Source: Desulfobacter curvatus DSM 3379
Lineage (GTDB): Bacteria > Desulfobacterota > Desulfobacteria > Desulfobacterales > Desulfobacteraceae
Direction: 5' to 3'
NCBI RefSeq assembly: GCF_000373985.1
Contig: NZ_KB893064.1
Span: forward strand, 1 to 49,847
Length of the DNA: 49,847 nt
Shown here: one piece after another, positions 14,605-23,856 of the stretch
Numbering within the stretch: the first letter of the stretch is position 1
How the letters are laid out: every line of letters begins with the position of its first letter
Made by a program: the position numbers and the translations under genes
The notes under the pieces: generated by a model
Databases searched by the model: none
Seen by the model: only the letters and a program-made list of their open reading frames with translations
What the model was told of the DNA's origin: nothing

Positions 14605-17010
14605 CTAGCTATCTTGCCAGGACTGCATCTCCCGGCTGATAACAAGGATCATCAAAAAAATAAATTTTTTGAGCGTTTCAGGCGCACAGGTATCGTCCAT
14701 GAAATCCTGACGCATGGACTTTAAAAACTTGAGTATATCCTGACTGCCCAGAATATGGCCAAGGGCCTGTCCGAAAGAGGGATCCCGGTACCTTGCCCAC
14801 AGCTCCATCTGCTCAAAGGCCTTGCCGAGCAGGTCAAACCCCTGGCTGACATGGGCCTCTCTCAGGGTTTTTCCGTAATAGTTTTCAGCTCTTGTATTAA
14901 ACAGTTTACCCGGCATGGACATGGGTTTATGCTTAGTAGAACCTTCAAGAATCCCCCGGGTGATCCGCCCCCATGCGGCATGGGTCTGGGGCCTATGGAT
15001 CCGATTGTCAAGATCATCCAGAACGGACGCCCCGTCCAAAGCCGATACAAGGTCAGACGCGTCCGTTTGAATCAGGGAAATCAGGGCCCGCTGGTATTCG
15101 GAGACCAACACCCGGGTGTAACCGGGATACCTATGGCTGTACCTGGTTTTAGCGGTATTTTTCAAAATTTTGGTCAAAAACCGGTTCCGGGTCCGGGTTT
15201 TCACAAAAAAAGTGGGGATACCGATGGCTGTACAAAAGAATATCTGGCGGCGCTCGCTTTCAACAATCGGGGAATCGGGTATCATGGCATGGTCCACCTG
15301 CCGGGAATAGATATACTTCTGGGCCAGGGCAGTGATCAGCACCTGCAGATCGGCGGCCTTGCCCATATCCCTGACAACGTCTTCGAACACGCTGAAATAA
15401 CGGTGTTCAAACCCGGAATACCCCATCTGGCGGTATTTCCTCAAGCGGACCAACTGGTACAGGGCCATGCGCCCGTCAAACACACCCATTTCGGTCAAAT
15501 CTTTTTTAAGGTCGGCCTCGCTTTCCAGACTGCCGTTCAAGGCCGGACTCTGGAAGGTGCTCATCACCGAGGTAAAATAATCAATGAGCCGGCCATCCGG
15601 CACAAAATCCCCTTTCAACCTGAATATATTTGAAATCAGGCGGTCCAACCACACCGGACCAAAAGGGGTTAAAGATTTGCCCATGACCTTGAGATGTGCC
15701 TTTTTCTTCCACCGACGCCAGATCATGCGCAGATGGGTATGGATCAGTTCGTGGGGCATAAAGCCCAGGACCTGTTCCGGGTGAAACTCCTGGAAATCAA
15801 GCCTGTGGGGGGCAGCAGAATAGGTGGTGGCGAACAGGGGCAAAAAATGCTCCCAGATCTTTATGGCCAGATCGCCCGTATATTTTTCATCCAGGGCCGT
15901 AAACCCCGACCCCGGATCAGCCAGGCACCGAGACAATTTAGCGCTGCCAAGACTGATATGGGTGCCGTTATTGGCCAAACTGATATTAGACGTGTTGGGC
16001 AGCACCACAAGATTCGAATTGATAATACCGGCTTCCTTGAGCTGGGCCACGGCATTGATCTGGCTGCGGGACAACACCTTGTGGCAGACACTCATGTACT
16101 CTTTTTTATCTTCCCCCCGGTCCCATCCGGACAGGCACGGGCTCATGAATAATTCGCGGTAAAACGCATCTGAAATAATATCATTAAGACGTTTTTGGTC
16201 CCCGGGCGGGGTGGCGGAAAAGAAAACCTTTACCTTCTGGCCGTTTTCTTTGAGTTCAAATCTATTTCCGGCATAGGCCACCAGGGCCTGGGTCAAAAGA
16301 AAGCGAAGCAGGGTTTCGCCGGCAAGCTTTTCTCCCAAGCTCCCTGCCCCATCCGGTTTGACCGGATAAAAGGAAAAAAGTTCAGGCGAACTGTTGTCAT
16401 TGGAAAAATGGGCGAGCATTTTTTCACCCCAGTTTCTTACCGGTTCCGGCACACCTTTGTCATCACCAATGGCATCGGCCAAGGCCAGCTTGAGCAGATA
16501 GGAAACAGGCACCCGAACCTGATTTTCACCATCTTTTTCAAATACGAAACAGGCGGCATCCCTGCGATATTCTGATGCGGGAATGGATTTATCTGACTTA
16601 AGATCCTGGTTAAACACCTGATTGGCAAACCGGTTGAGTACCCGGCGGGGAAACCATACCCAGGAATTTTCCCAATCCCGCCCATCCTTGTCTTTGAGCA
16701 AACGTTCCAGGGCGATGACCTTTCGTTGGGACGTTTCTCCGGTTCTGGCCTGTTCCACAAGATTCCGGTAATAATTGGACGTCTCAATGACCCGGGCCAG
16801 ATCTATACATTCCCGCTTTCCGGCAACCACCGCCTGAAATTCATTTTCAGCACCTGCCGTGGCATCCCCGGCCATGAAAGGCAGATTCAGGACAAAGCTG
16901 TCAGCGGTCAGGTCACTCAGGCCGAAGGCTTCGCTGATCCGATCTATGCGCCGGGCCATGTCAGACGGCGTGAACACCTTATCTTCGTCATATTTTATGG
17001 CTGAAAACAT
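14605..17010 (-). CDS. 801-residue protein of unknown function
   Basis: A long, soluble-looking protein without signal peptide or clear membrane helices. I do not recognise a family. Visible features include an N-terminal region with conserved-looking WVWFPRRVLNRFANQVF (about 117-133), a PHELIHTHLR segment with HELIH-type spacing (about residue 420) that superficially resembles a zinc HExxH motif but lacks a second convincing glutamate ligand, and a basic stretch near 630-660 (KTRTRNRFLTKILKNTAKTRY). Composition and codon use match the neighbours, so it looks resident rather than acquired. It stands alone between ArfB and the exporter operon. Confidence 0.8.
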   Translation of the reverse strand: MFSAIKYDEDKVFTPSDMARRIDRISEAFGLSDLTADSFVLNLPFMAGDATAGAENEFQAVVAGKRECIDLARVIETSNYYRNLVEQARTGETSQRKVIALERLLKDKDGRDWENSWVWFPRRVLNRFANQVFNQDLKSDKSIPASEYRRDAACFVFEKDGENQVRVPVSYLLKLALADAIGDDKGVPEPVRNWGEKMLAHFSNDNSSPELFSFYPVKPDGAGSLGEKLAGETLLRFLLTQALVAYAGNRFELKENGQKVKVFFSATPPGDQKRLNDIISDAFYRELFMSPCLSGWDRGEDKKEYMSVCHKVLSRSQINAVAQLKEAGIINSNLVVLPNTSNISLANNGTHISLGSAKLSRCLADPGSGFTALDEKYTGDLAIKIWEHFLPLFATTYSAAPHRLDFQEFHPEQVLGFMPHELIHTHLRMIWRRWKKKAHLKVMGKSLTPFGPVWLDRLISNIFRLKGDFVPDGRLIDYFTSVMSTFQSPALNGSLESEADLKKDLTEMGVFDGRMALYQLVRLRKYRQMGYSGFEHRYFSVFEDVVRDMGKAADLQVLITALAQKYIYSRQVDHAMIPDSPIVESERRQIFFCTAIGIPTFFVKTRTRNRFLTKILKNTAKTRYSHRYPGYTRVLVSEYQRALISLIQTDASDLVSALDGASVLDDLDNRIHRPQTHAAWGRITRGILEGSTKHKPMSMPGKLFNTRAENYYGKTLREAHVSQGFDLLGKAFEQMELWARYRDPSFGQALGHILGSQDILKFLKSMRQDFMDDTCAPETLKKFIFLMILVISREMQSWQDS

Positions 17011-17123
17011 GTTGGGGAGTCGTCCTATCAGGAATGTTTGTGACTATTTAACTTTAAGAAAGAAAGTAATATTCTATTATTATATTAACGTTACAAGGAT
17101 GCTAAGATTCTGTGAAATCACTT

Positions 17124-17540
17124 TTAACTATCTATCTTTTTTCTTAATGCTTTAATCTTGCTGCGCCTGTTTTTCGAATCAAGGCGTCTGTTTTTCGATG
17201 CCCGTGTGGGCCGGGTGGGTTTTCTTTTTTTAACAGGTCTCAAAGCGCTTCTAATCAGTTCTGCAAGCCTTTCCAAACCGTTCTCACGGTTTTTTGCAGC
17301 GCTTCTAAAAGTCATGGCCTTGATCACAATAACCCCCTGCCGGGTAATGCGCTTGTCGTTAAGAGACAAAAGCTTTGCCTTAATCTCATCCGGAAGATTT
17401 GAGGCATGAATATCGAAACGAATATGAACACCTGAAGAGACTTTATTTACATTCTGCCCCCCGGGTCCCCGGGACCGGATGGGGTAAAATTCAATACTGG
17501 TGTCAGGGATGGATATATGATCGGATATTTTCAAATGCAC
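17124..17540 (-). CDS. arfB: ArfB/YaeJ-type peptidyl-tRNA hydrolase (ribosome rescue)
   Basis: A 138-residue release-factor-like protein. The RGPGGQNVNKVSSGVHIRFD segment carries the GGQ motif that hydrolyses peptidyl-tRNA in the ribosomal P site. The strongly basic tail (RPVKKRKPTRPTRASKNRR...) is the part that in ArfB enters the empty mRNA channel of stalled ribosomes. The length equals E. coli YaeJ (140), and no codon-recognition domain is present, which separates it from RF1/RF2. ATG 17540. Monocistronic and divergent from the kinase-like gene at 17802. Confidence 0.93.
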   Translation of the reverse strand: MHLKISDHISIPDTSIEFYPIRSRGPGGQNVNKVSSGVHIRFDIHASNLPDEIKAKLLSLNDKRITRQGVIVIKAMTFRSAAKNRENGLERLAELIRSALRPVKKRKPTRPTRASKNRRLDSKNRRSKIKALRKKIDS

Positions 17541-17801
17541 CTTCCTTTATATTGGGGGCAAACAACTTCTAATACGGCGTACCCGGCCAACCTGTCAACA
17601 GGATTTACACATCGAAAAAAAAGCAGACGCAAATCACGGCTAAGTTAAATCCGCCGCATGTGTTAAAAGCATCAACTCCGTTTATTCACAGGCGATCCGC
17701 ATTTCCTTTATAAAATCTCACCATGGCATTTTTATTGCTCTGTAAAGATAGTGTAACTGATAGTTCTTTTATGCTAACCGAATAGAGAAGAGGGGAAAAT
17801 T

Positions 17802-18542
17802 ATGACAAAGGAATCTAAAGTAAAATATTCACCCGGCGATTACGGTAAAAAAAGACTGAGCGCTGCTGCATGGGCGGACATCAATGTCAAAAACTGGCGC
17901 CAGGTGTCTGAAAAAAAATCCCAAAAACAGCCTAAGGGTGGTATTTTCCCCTGCATCTGCTTCTCTCGACAAATCGGAGTAGGCGCCCTTAAAATTGCTG
18001 ATATCTTGTCCGAACGGCTGCCGTTCCGGGTTGTTGACCGGGAAATTATAGAATTCATGGCCAAAGAAAAGGATCTAACCAAAAAAGCCGTTGAATATTT
18101 TGATGAACGGTACCCCGGCATCATGAGTGAGTTGTTTACCATGCTCACCAGCGAAAAAACCTTTTTAAAAAGCGACTATGCAAGGCAGCTTGCCAAAACC
18201 GTAACCTCCCTTGCAGGAATGGAGTCCACCATATTTGTGGGAAGGGGTACCCACCTGATCTTACCCAGAGAAAACGTCCTGGCTGTCAGATTCATTGCCG
18301 GCCGTGAATACCGGATTTCAAGGCTGTCAGGGTTGCTTGGCATATCCTGGGAACAGGCTGAAGCCCGAATAAAAACCATGGACAAAGAACAGAAAGCCTT
18401 TTTTAAAAGTGTATACCAGAAAGATGCGGCCGACCCGGATGAATTCGACCTGGTCATCAACTTAAGACACCTTAAGGATGCTTCCCAGGCCGTGGAAATT
18501 GTTGCCTGTGCCTTTGAACAGAAATTTGGCTCTACATCGTAG
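17802..18542 (+). CDS. cytidylate kinase-like family protein
   Basis: A 246-residue protein of the cytidylate-kinase-2 type, common in anaerobes. The segment ICFSRQIGVGALKIADILSERL (about 50-71) takes the place of the P-loop (usually SR-x-x-GSGG). A VVDREIIEFMA segment follows, then GRGTHLIL and an R-x-x-R-x-SRLSG lid-like region. The glycine-poor loop (IGVGAL) departs from the usual GSGG, so nucleotide kinase activity is uncertain. The ribosome site GAGGGG lies before ATG 17802. The roughly 50-residue basic N-terminal extension is unusual. It does not replace the housekeeping Cmk, which would lie elsewhere. Confidence 0.8.
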   Translation: MTKESKVKYSPGDYGKKRLSAAAWADINVKNWRQVSEKKSQKQPKGGIFPCICFSRQIGVGALKIADILSERLPFRVVDREIIEFMAKEKDLTKKAVEYFDERYPGIMSELFTMLTSEKTFLKSDYARQLAKTVTSLAGMESTIFVGRGTHLILPRENVLAVRFIAGREYRISRLSGLLGISWEQAEARIKTMDKEQKAFFKSVYQKDAADPDEFDLVINLRHLKDASQAVEIVACAFEQKFGSTS

Positions 18543-18548
18543 CGATTT

Positions 18549-18583
18549 TGGGCCGAGCGCAGTCTTATCTTATGCCCGGCCCA
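18549..18583. terminator. hairpin between converging genes
   Basis: Arms TGGGCCG (18549-18555) and CGGCCCA (18577-18583) lie between the ends of the kinase-like gene and thiM, which converge. No strong T-run is seen on either strand. It is probably a shared terminator. Confidence 0.4.
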
Positions 18584-18588
18584 CAGAC

Positions 18589-19458
18589 CTAATCAAGGCA
18601 AAAAACTTCAGCCCTCAAATGTTGATGGATATCCGCTTCATCAAGTGCGTACAAGCTGTCTATAAAATGGGGCAGAAAAAAGCCCGGGCCCGTCAGCTTG
18701 GATGCTGCCAGTTCCCCGGCAATCCCCGTAACAGCAACGCTTGCAACCGCAGCGTCAAAGCCGTTTTCAGCCACAGCGAAAAAAGCGGCACAGATGGCGG
18801 AAAGCATACAGCCGGTACCGGTTACCGCGCCCATGAGTTGAGATCCGTTGGAGATCTTAACCATTTTATCCGGCCCCAGCACCATGTCGGTGTTTCCGCT
18901 GACAACAAGGGCAGATGCGGATTCAAAAAGTGCGGTTGCACCGCTTGGCAAGTCATCCGCATCCCGGTCGGGCCGGCCGTGGCCGGTCAGGATGGCCCGG
19001 GCCTGTTCAGTAGAAATCCCGCTGTCCACCCCCTTAGTGGATGAATGGCCCGCAGCAAGGGCGCAGATTTCCGAAGGGTTGCCCCGGATAATTTTTGCCG
19101 GGGCAAGGGCGCAAAGCTCCCGGGCAATGTCCGTGCGGAAGGGCCCTGCGCCGGCACCTACGGGATCTAATACAACGGGTTTTCCGGCGTCCCCGGCAAG
19201 GGACATCAAGGATTTCATCACCGAAATCCGATCCGTAACCGGGGTGCCGGTGTTGATGCAAAGTGCGTCCGATACACCTGACATATACGCCGCATCATCT
19301 TCCGCCCAGGACATCATGGGTGACGCCCCAAGAGCCAGAAGCACATTGGCGGTCTGGTTCATTACCACAAAGTTGGTCACCACATGGACCAATGGTCTTG
19401 TATCGCGCAACGTGGCAAAAAGACTATACGTATTTTCGGCCAATTCATGGGCGCGCAT
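18589..19458 (-). CDS. thiM: hydroxyethylthiazole kinase
   Basis: A 289-residue ribokinase-fold enzyme that phosphorylates 4-methyl-5-(2-hydroxyethyl)thiazole in thiamine salvage. The diagnostic segments are VHVVTNFVVMNQTANVLLALGASPMM at the N-terminus, VLDPVGAGAG, RGNPSEI and the anion-hole/catalytic segment AVTGTGCMLSA near the C-terminus. It starts at ATG 19458 with AGGAAAGAG upstream; the frame extends further to 19488 but without a ribosome site. No thiE or thiD is adjacent, and I could not find the conserved bases of a TPP riboswitch in the 130 bases upstream. Confidence 0.93.
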   Translation of the reverse strand: MRAHELAENTYSLFATLRDTRPLVHVVTNFVVMNQTANVLLALGASPMMSWAEDDAAYMSGVSDALCINTGTPVTDRISVMKSLMSLAGDAGKPVVLDPVGAGAGPFRTDIARELCALAPAKIIRGNPSEICALAAGHSSTKGVDSGISTEQARAILTGHGRPDRDADDLPSGATALFESASALVVSGNTDMVLGPDKMVKISNGSQLMGAVTGTGCMLSAICAAFFAVAENGFDAAVASVAVTGIAGELAASKLTGPGFFLPHFIDSLYALDEADIHQHLRAEVFCLD

Positions 19459-19587
19459 ATGATCACTCTTTCCTTTCCGTTCAGGCACTAATTATTGTTT
19501 CCCCGGCAGGGAGCTTAAACAAAATGGTCGGCAATCAATGATTTGTCAATACATTTTACCCCCCCCCAAAAAAAACAAAAAATCCTT

Positions 19588-20019
19588 TCAATCCGACACA
19601 GAAGGGGGCGGGGTTTCTGCATCTCTAAGTGTCTCGAAAAAGTTAAGGAGATCTCCCTCAAAGGGGAGCGCCTTCTGTGTATTGCGATCCACCATGGCGA
19701 AGGTCACATCAGCCTCGGCAACAACAGTGTCCGTGCCTTGCAGAATTATCTTTTGCCGAAGTGCGCCGCTCTTGGCGCCAAGATGTGAAATACATGTTCT
19801 TATTTCTAAAGTATCTCCTATACTGGCGGACTGTCTGTAGCTGATATTGATGTTGACGACAACAAAAGCACTCCCTTTGGGCCATTCCATGAAATTAGGG
19901 GTTTCTTCAAAAAATGCCCATCGTCCTTCTTCAAGGAATTCTATATATCGAGCATTATTAACGTGACGAAACATGTCAAGATGATATCCTCGAACCTTTA
20001 TTGTAGTCCTATTAACCAT
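19588..20019 (-). CDS. hotdog-fold acyl-CoA thioesterase, YbgC/FcbC type
   Basis: A 143-residue single-hotdog protein. The N-terminal VRGYHLDMFRHVNNARYIEFLEEGR segment matches the D-x-D-x-x-G-H-V-N-N-x-x-Y active-site region of 4-hydroxybenzoyl-CoA thioesterase relatives; the usual second Asp is His-Leu-Asp here. The middle (VNINISYRQSASIGDTLEIRT) and the FAMVDRNTQKALPF end are typical. It would cleave a small acyl- or aryl-CoA. Minus strand, 129 bases upstream of the thiM start; it is unclear whether the two are co-transcribed. Confidence 0.85.
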   Translation of the reverse strand: MVNRTTIKVRGYHLDMFRHVNNARYIEFLEEGRWAFFEETPNFMEWPKGSAFVVVNINISYRQSASIGDTLEIRTCISHLGAKSGALRQKIILQGTDTVVAEADVTFAMVDRNTQKALPFEGDLLNFFETLRDAETPPPSVSD

Positions 20020-20170
20020 GATTTTTGTTTGCTCCTATTATAGTAGCCGGTACTCATTGCGCTATGGGCATTCTGATTAGTGCATCCTTACATTCATCGT
20101 AGGTGCCGAAAACAGACGTTAAGTTGAGCCGCCAGGACCGACCGGGCCTTAAAATTACTGCAACTTTGGA

Positions 20171-20207
20171 GGTTAGATCTTGAAATCTTATTTTTCAAGA
20201 TCTAACC
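20171..20207. terminator. strong 15-base hairpin after the RiPP-like operon
   Basis: Perfect arms GGTTAGATCTTGAAA (20171-20185) and TTTCAAGATCTAACC (20193-20207) enclose a 7-base loop, 33 bases beyond the stop of the last operon gene (20240, minus strand). The position fits a transcription stop for the eight-gene operon, although a downstream T-run is lacking. Confidence 0.6.
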
Positions 20208-20239
20208 TCATTTGCTTCGCGCAGGTTCCTATAGTTGGA

Positions 20240-21262
20240 TTAGGACCCAATGTTTTCGGCATTGAATACGATTCTGTCAATTGGCAGCCTGTCAAGATTT
20301 GCAGGCAATTCAGGCCATTGATAATACAATGCATTATCGTGACGAAATAGATCAACAGGGAGGTCATGGTGACACCACCACACTATTTTTTGATTGCTGT
20401 TTATGCCCGGACAAGGGCATACAGCCTCCTGATTCAAGTTTTCGCCATCCCCAGGACATCTGCGCATGACAGATACCAAGACCTCCGGGACGTGCAAAGA
20501 ATAGGTGTATCCGGAAAGATTCAATTCAATGCCTTGGGCCACGTTATTGAGCTCACAACGATGAATACCGCTATCCGTCAGGAATGAGATGGTTTCATGT
20601 TTGTCGATGGAGCAGCTTTTATAGTGTTGTTTTAATGCATTGGATGGCATCTTACGTTTCAAAACGCAGTGATGGCCGTTCACATGGCGGATCTTTCTTG
20701 GTTCGGGGGTGTGGTTGTCATCAACAATCCGAAGGATGCGGGGGTCCGAAATCTGTCCGGCAAGCAGACGGCCGACAACAGGTGTGCCGATTTTATGCCG
20801 GCTCAGATAGTACAACAATCCCCAATCCGAGCAAATCACTTCAAGTTCATAAAGAACAGTCAACAAACAATCAATGAGTTTCAGGGCTTTTTGTATGCCG
20901 GCGTCTGTTAAAAAGGGTGTGACCAGGCATAGCTTGGAAGACCTATGATCTGAAATATACTTGGCAAATTCAGATGCGGTATGTTGATGTGGGAGAAGAT
21001 GCTCACATGTTTCGTGTCCGTAATAAAGTCGTACATCTTTGGGAATATTTTCCGTTTTCTTTCGCCAGTCATACCAATATGCGTATTCAATATTTTTCAT
21101 AATTGCACACAAAAACGCATCCATAAATGTACAAGGATGTTGCCTGTATTTCTTTTTTATATGAAAGTTTCCAGCAAGTAGATGGATTCTTTCTATCTTT
21201 GTTGTGGGCTGAGTCTGGGTGCTGATAAACCAGATCAGCCCATGGCTGTTAATCGGAATCAT
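20240..21262 (-). CDS. U32-family-like protein, UbiV-type partner
   Basis: A 340-residue protein and the last gene of the putative RiPP operon. It contains RLYYGHETCEHLLP (Cys86), a CSDWGLLYYL segment (about 144-153) and GRLLAGQISDPR (165-174). These resemble the conserved lines of UbiV-like members of the U32 family, iron-sulfur proteins that work with a UbiU partner in O2-independent hydroxylation. A later Cys cluster (RRCPGDG...AVCPCPG...WWCHHD) could supply the other cluster ligands. ATG 21262 overlaps the preceding U32 gene by 14 bases; the longer frame reaching 21400 is overlap. Substrate unknown; the Cys-rich peptide of the operon is the obvious candidate. Confidence 0.75.
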   Translation of the reverse strand: MIPINSHGLIWFISTQTQPTTKIERIHLLAGNFHIKKKYRQHPCTFMDAFLCAIMKNIEYAYWYDWRKKTENIPKDVRLYYGHETCEHLLPHQHTASEFAKYISDHRSSKLCLVTPFLTDAGIQKALKLIDCLLTVLYELEVICSDWGLLYYLSRHKIGTPVVGRLLAGQISDPRILRIVDDNHTPEPRKIRHVNGHHCVLKRKMPSNALKQHYKSCSIDKHETISFLTDSGIHRCELNNVAQGIELNLSGYTYSLHVPEVLVSVMRRCPGDGENLNQEAVCPCPGINSNQKIVWWCHHDLPVDLFRHDNALYYQWPELPANLDRLPIDRIVFNAENIGS

Positions 21263-22277
21263 ATGACAATCTATAGTAGCATTTCTGATTTCTGCAAGAT
21301 TTCCCGAAATAGCTGATATATCGTTCCCTGATGGTTTCTCTGATTTCTTCTGTGTTATCATTTTCCCGGAACAGTGTAATTGATTCAGCAATGAAACCAA
21401 TCGCGCGTGTAATCATATCTATAGGATAGCCGCGTCCGGCAATTTTTAAACACCGGACCCCCGCTTCATAGAGTTCAGGTAGAAAACAGGCCGAGCAATG
21501 GGGGGAATGATAATCATCTACCGTCATGGTTTGAACTTTAAAAGCGCCTGTATGGTATCCAAGCAGGCAGCCGTGTCCGGCATAAGCTGTATCATGGGTT
21601 CTGGCTATGTACTGGCCATCGGTGTGAGAGGCTGTTTCATAATCAAATACAGCAGGAATATCAGATGGAAGACGCAATCCATGGTAGAACCCGCACATAC
21701 TGTCAATGAACCGGCACTTCTGCATCATGGCCAGCATTTCGTACTCGATTTTATCCGTTTTACCGATCAAGTTTTTCACTTCATCTATTGACAAGTGGCG
21801 TGGGAGAACAACCCGCGACACACCTGTTTGCCGAAAAAAGTGAACACTCAAGTGGTTGAAGGCCCCTGCCATTATTGACAGGTGTCGTTCTAAACTTGAA
21901 CCCTGCCGCTTCAACGCAAGCAGTAGAGACAAATCACTGACCAGAACAGATGTGCCCCCGACATCTTCCCATAGTTTAAGCAGGTTGAGGATTTCATGTT
22001 CCTGAATGCGAGTATATCCGACATTCAGTGTGAGTGCGATCTTCCGGTTGTAGTCTGAAGCCAGTTGCGCGACGCGGGATAATGCTTTAGGTGTGGTGAT
22101 ATGGGAGAGGCGTCCTTGCCGTCTGCTGACTAGGTCAGAGTCTCCGAAAATCCTTACCCACTCTTCAAACATCGCGCCACAATAAAGCTCGTCTGCGCCT
22201 GCCGCCACAGCTTTTGTGACGTCATCCTCCGATGAAACAGGCGCAATGATACGGAATGGTTCTAATTCAATAGTCAT
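21249..22277 (-). CDS. peptidase U32 family protein, UbiU-like
   Basis: A 342-residue protein with an N-terminal TIM-barrel start (IIAPVSSEDDVTKAVAAGADELYCGAM) and the U32 core LPRHLSIDEVKNLI. A Cys-x6-Cys pair (188 and 195, in KCRFIDSMCGFYHG) is followed by Cys237, Cys261, Cys264 and Cys276 (HCSACFLPELYEAGVRCLKIAGRGYPIDM). Members of this family are named peptidases, but several characterised ones (UbiU/UbiV, RlhA, TrhP) are Fe-S proteins in O2-independent hydroxylation. The ATG overlaps the stop of the radical SAM gene by four bases (ATGA), and the next U32 gene overlaps this one, so the two U32 proteins are probably made in equal amounts as partners. Confidence 0.88.
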   Translation of the reverse strand: MTIELEPFRIIAPVSSEDDVTKAVAAGADELYCGAMFEEWVRIFGDSDLVSRRQGRLSHITTPKALSRVAQLASDYNRKIALTLNVGYTRIQEHEILNLLKLWEDVGGTSVLVSDLSLLLALKRQGSSLERHLSIMAGAFNHLSVHFFRQTGVSRVVLPRHLSIDEVKNLIGKTDKIEYEMLAMMQKCRFIDSMCGFYHGLRLPSDIPAVFDYETASHTDGQYIARTHDTAYAGHGCLLGYHTGAFKVQTMTVDDYHSPHCSACFLPELYEAGVRCLKIAGRGYPIDMITRAIGFIAESITLFRENDNTEEIRETIRERYISYFGKSCRNQKCYYRLSYDSD

Positions 22278-23848
22278 AAGCCGGAGTCGATCCGAATTGC
22301 TTGTCTTAACGTGTCATATGAAATTGCAAAACCATGTTCAGACAGGTCTTGCGTTGCAGTGAGCGCTGTCTGGAAATTGTCTTTGCGAAGCATGGACACT
22401 TTTACCGGTTCGATGGTGTCTGTTTCGTAATATTCAAGCAGCAGGAAAAGGGTCCGAGAAACGGCCTCATCAAGATAGTCGATGATCCTTCGCAGCTCAT
22501 AATAACGATCATCATACTCGTTTCGAAATTTACATTGTGAAATGAGAGGCGGCAATGAGCACACAGCATGCATGGAAGGTGGTCCTACAGGGCTTAGCGC
22601 CATCGTCAGGTCTTCGTAGAATGCTTCAATTTCCTTGTTATGAAACGGAAGCCTCCTGGGGCCTGGGGTCCGGTCTAAATTCTCTTTTTGAAACTCTGTT
22701 TTGTAAAACATTGATCCGGGCATAGCATCCATCCGATTGATGGCGGATCGATAATTCAATAATTTGTATTTTCTCAGCGTACAAGAAAAGCGGCGTATGC
22801 TGTTCAGGGTAGAATCCGGATGAAACAGCAGCGTACCCGCCCCGACCTCAACATGATGCCTTTGTAAACGACGGATTAGGGGCCAGGGATTGTCCACCCA
22901 TGGACGGCCCCAATTTTTAAAATCAGCCGGATTATCGGATTCAATGCCGATAAAAATATAGCTAAGGCCATTTTCACACAGCAGATCGATAATCTCATCA
23001 TTCAATGAGTCGGGCCGAACTTGAATACTAAACGATATTTTTAGTTTTCGGCGTTTGAGTTCTTGAACGAATTTTTGGGCGCGCGTCAATGAAACGCGAT
23101 TGGGCCCTAAAAAATCCTCATCAATGAAATTGAAGGAAGCGGCGCCAAAACGGTGATGCAGTTCAGCGATTTCGGCAACAATATGTTCCATGGATCGACC
23201 CCGCCAAGGAGCGGCTTGGGCGCGCCTTGCCCCAGGTGAAGCGCAGTATTTACAGGCACCGCAGCAACCACGAGACCCTTGAAGGGTGAATGCCCCCCCC
23301 ATATTCTCGATATGGTGTGCAAAAGGGCGGAATGGGAAGTGGAGCGTATCCAAATCGTGGACCTGTGGTCCGGCAATGACGCGTTGGAATGATTTTGCCG
23401 CGGGTTTGCCGGTATACGGTGTTGAACCCCACGATTCGGCTAACTGCTCAAGCGCGCTTTCGCCTTCAAATCGAACCAGTATAAAGTCATCCGGAAGAAG
23501 GTTAAGTGCTCGATTTGTTTCAAAGGTAATAAAATTTCCACCTGCCAGCCAATACACCTTTTTTCCGTTAAGCGCTCTTTTAGTTTCATGATATATGGCT
23601 GTGGCAGATTCAACTTCTTGACCGGTCATGATGGAGAAACCGATAGCGTCCGGCATAAAAGAAGCTGCCCGGCGGGCAAGTTTTACTTCGCTGATTGAAT
23701 CCAGGACTGCATCCAGCAGCAGGACATGGTCTCCCTTTTTCATCCGGGAGGCTGTCAAGTATTCGAGACCCAGCGGTTCCTGTATTTCAGGATCATAATA
23801 GGGGCTATGATTGCGGGGGCGGATAAACACCCAGCGAATTGTTTTCAT
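22274..23848 (-). CDS. cobalamin-type radical SAM protein
   Basis: A 524-residue protein. Residues 1-180 resemble a B12-binding-like Rossmann domain (EPLGLEYLTASRMKKGDHVLLLDAV, DAIGFSIMTG). The radical SAM core carries GSRGCCGACKYC, with Cys195-x3-Cys199-x2-Cys202 for the 4Fe-4S cluster that cleaves SAM, then FIDEDFLGPNRVS and IGIESDNPADF. Such enzymes methylate or rearrange unactivated carbons. The classical DxHxxG cobalamin motif is not obvious, so B12 may not be bound. It starts at ATG 23848, eight bases after the Sel1 gene, and is coupled to the U32 gene. It probably modifies the operon's Cys-rich peptide or a related substrate. Confidence 0.88.
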   Translation of the reverse strand: MKTIRWVFIRPRNHSPYYDPEIQEPLGLEYLTASRMKKGDHVLLLDAVLDSISEVKLARRAASFMPDAIGFSIMTGQEVESATAIYHETKRALNGKKVYWLAGGNFITFETNRALNLLPDDFILVRFEGESALEQLAESWGSTPYTGKPAAKSFQRVIAGPQVHDLDTLHFPFRPFAHHIENMGGAFTLQGSRGCCGACKYCASPGARRAQAAPWRGRSMEHIVAEIAELHHRFGAASFNFIDEDFLGPNRVSLTRAQKFVQELKRRKLKISFSIQVRPDSLNDEIIDLLCENGLSYIFIGIESDNPADFKNWGRPWVDNPWPLIRRLQRHHVEVGAGTLLFHPDSTLNSIRRFSCTLRKYKLLNYRSAINRMDAMPGSMFYKTEFQKENLDRTPGPRRLPFHNKEIEAFYEDLTMALSPVGPPSMHAVCSLPPLISQCKFRNEYDDRYYELRRIIDYLDEAVSRTLFLLLEYYETDTIEPVKVSMLRKDNFQTALTATQDLSEHGFAISYDTLRQAIRIDSGL

Positions 23849-23856
23849 ACTTTTGT

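Noticed and set aside
14755..15633. 292-codon forward frame opposite the 801-residue gene
   Set aside because: No ribosome site and the odd composition of a complement frame; the minus-strand gene is longer and better formed.
19459..19587. TPP riboswitch upstream of thiM
   Set aside because: The conserved CUGAGA and ACCUGA-type core elements are not present.
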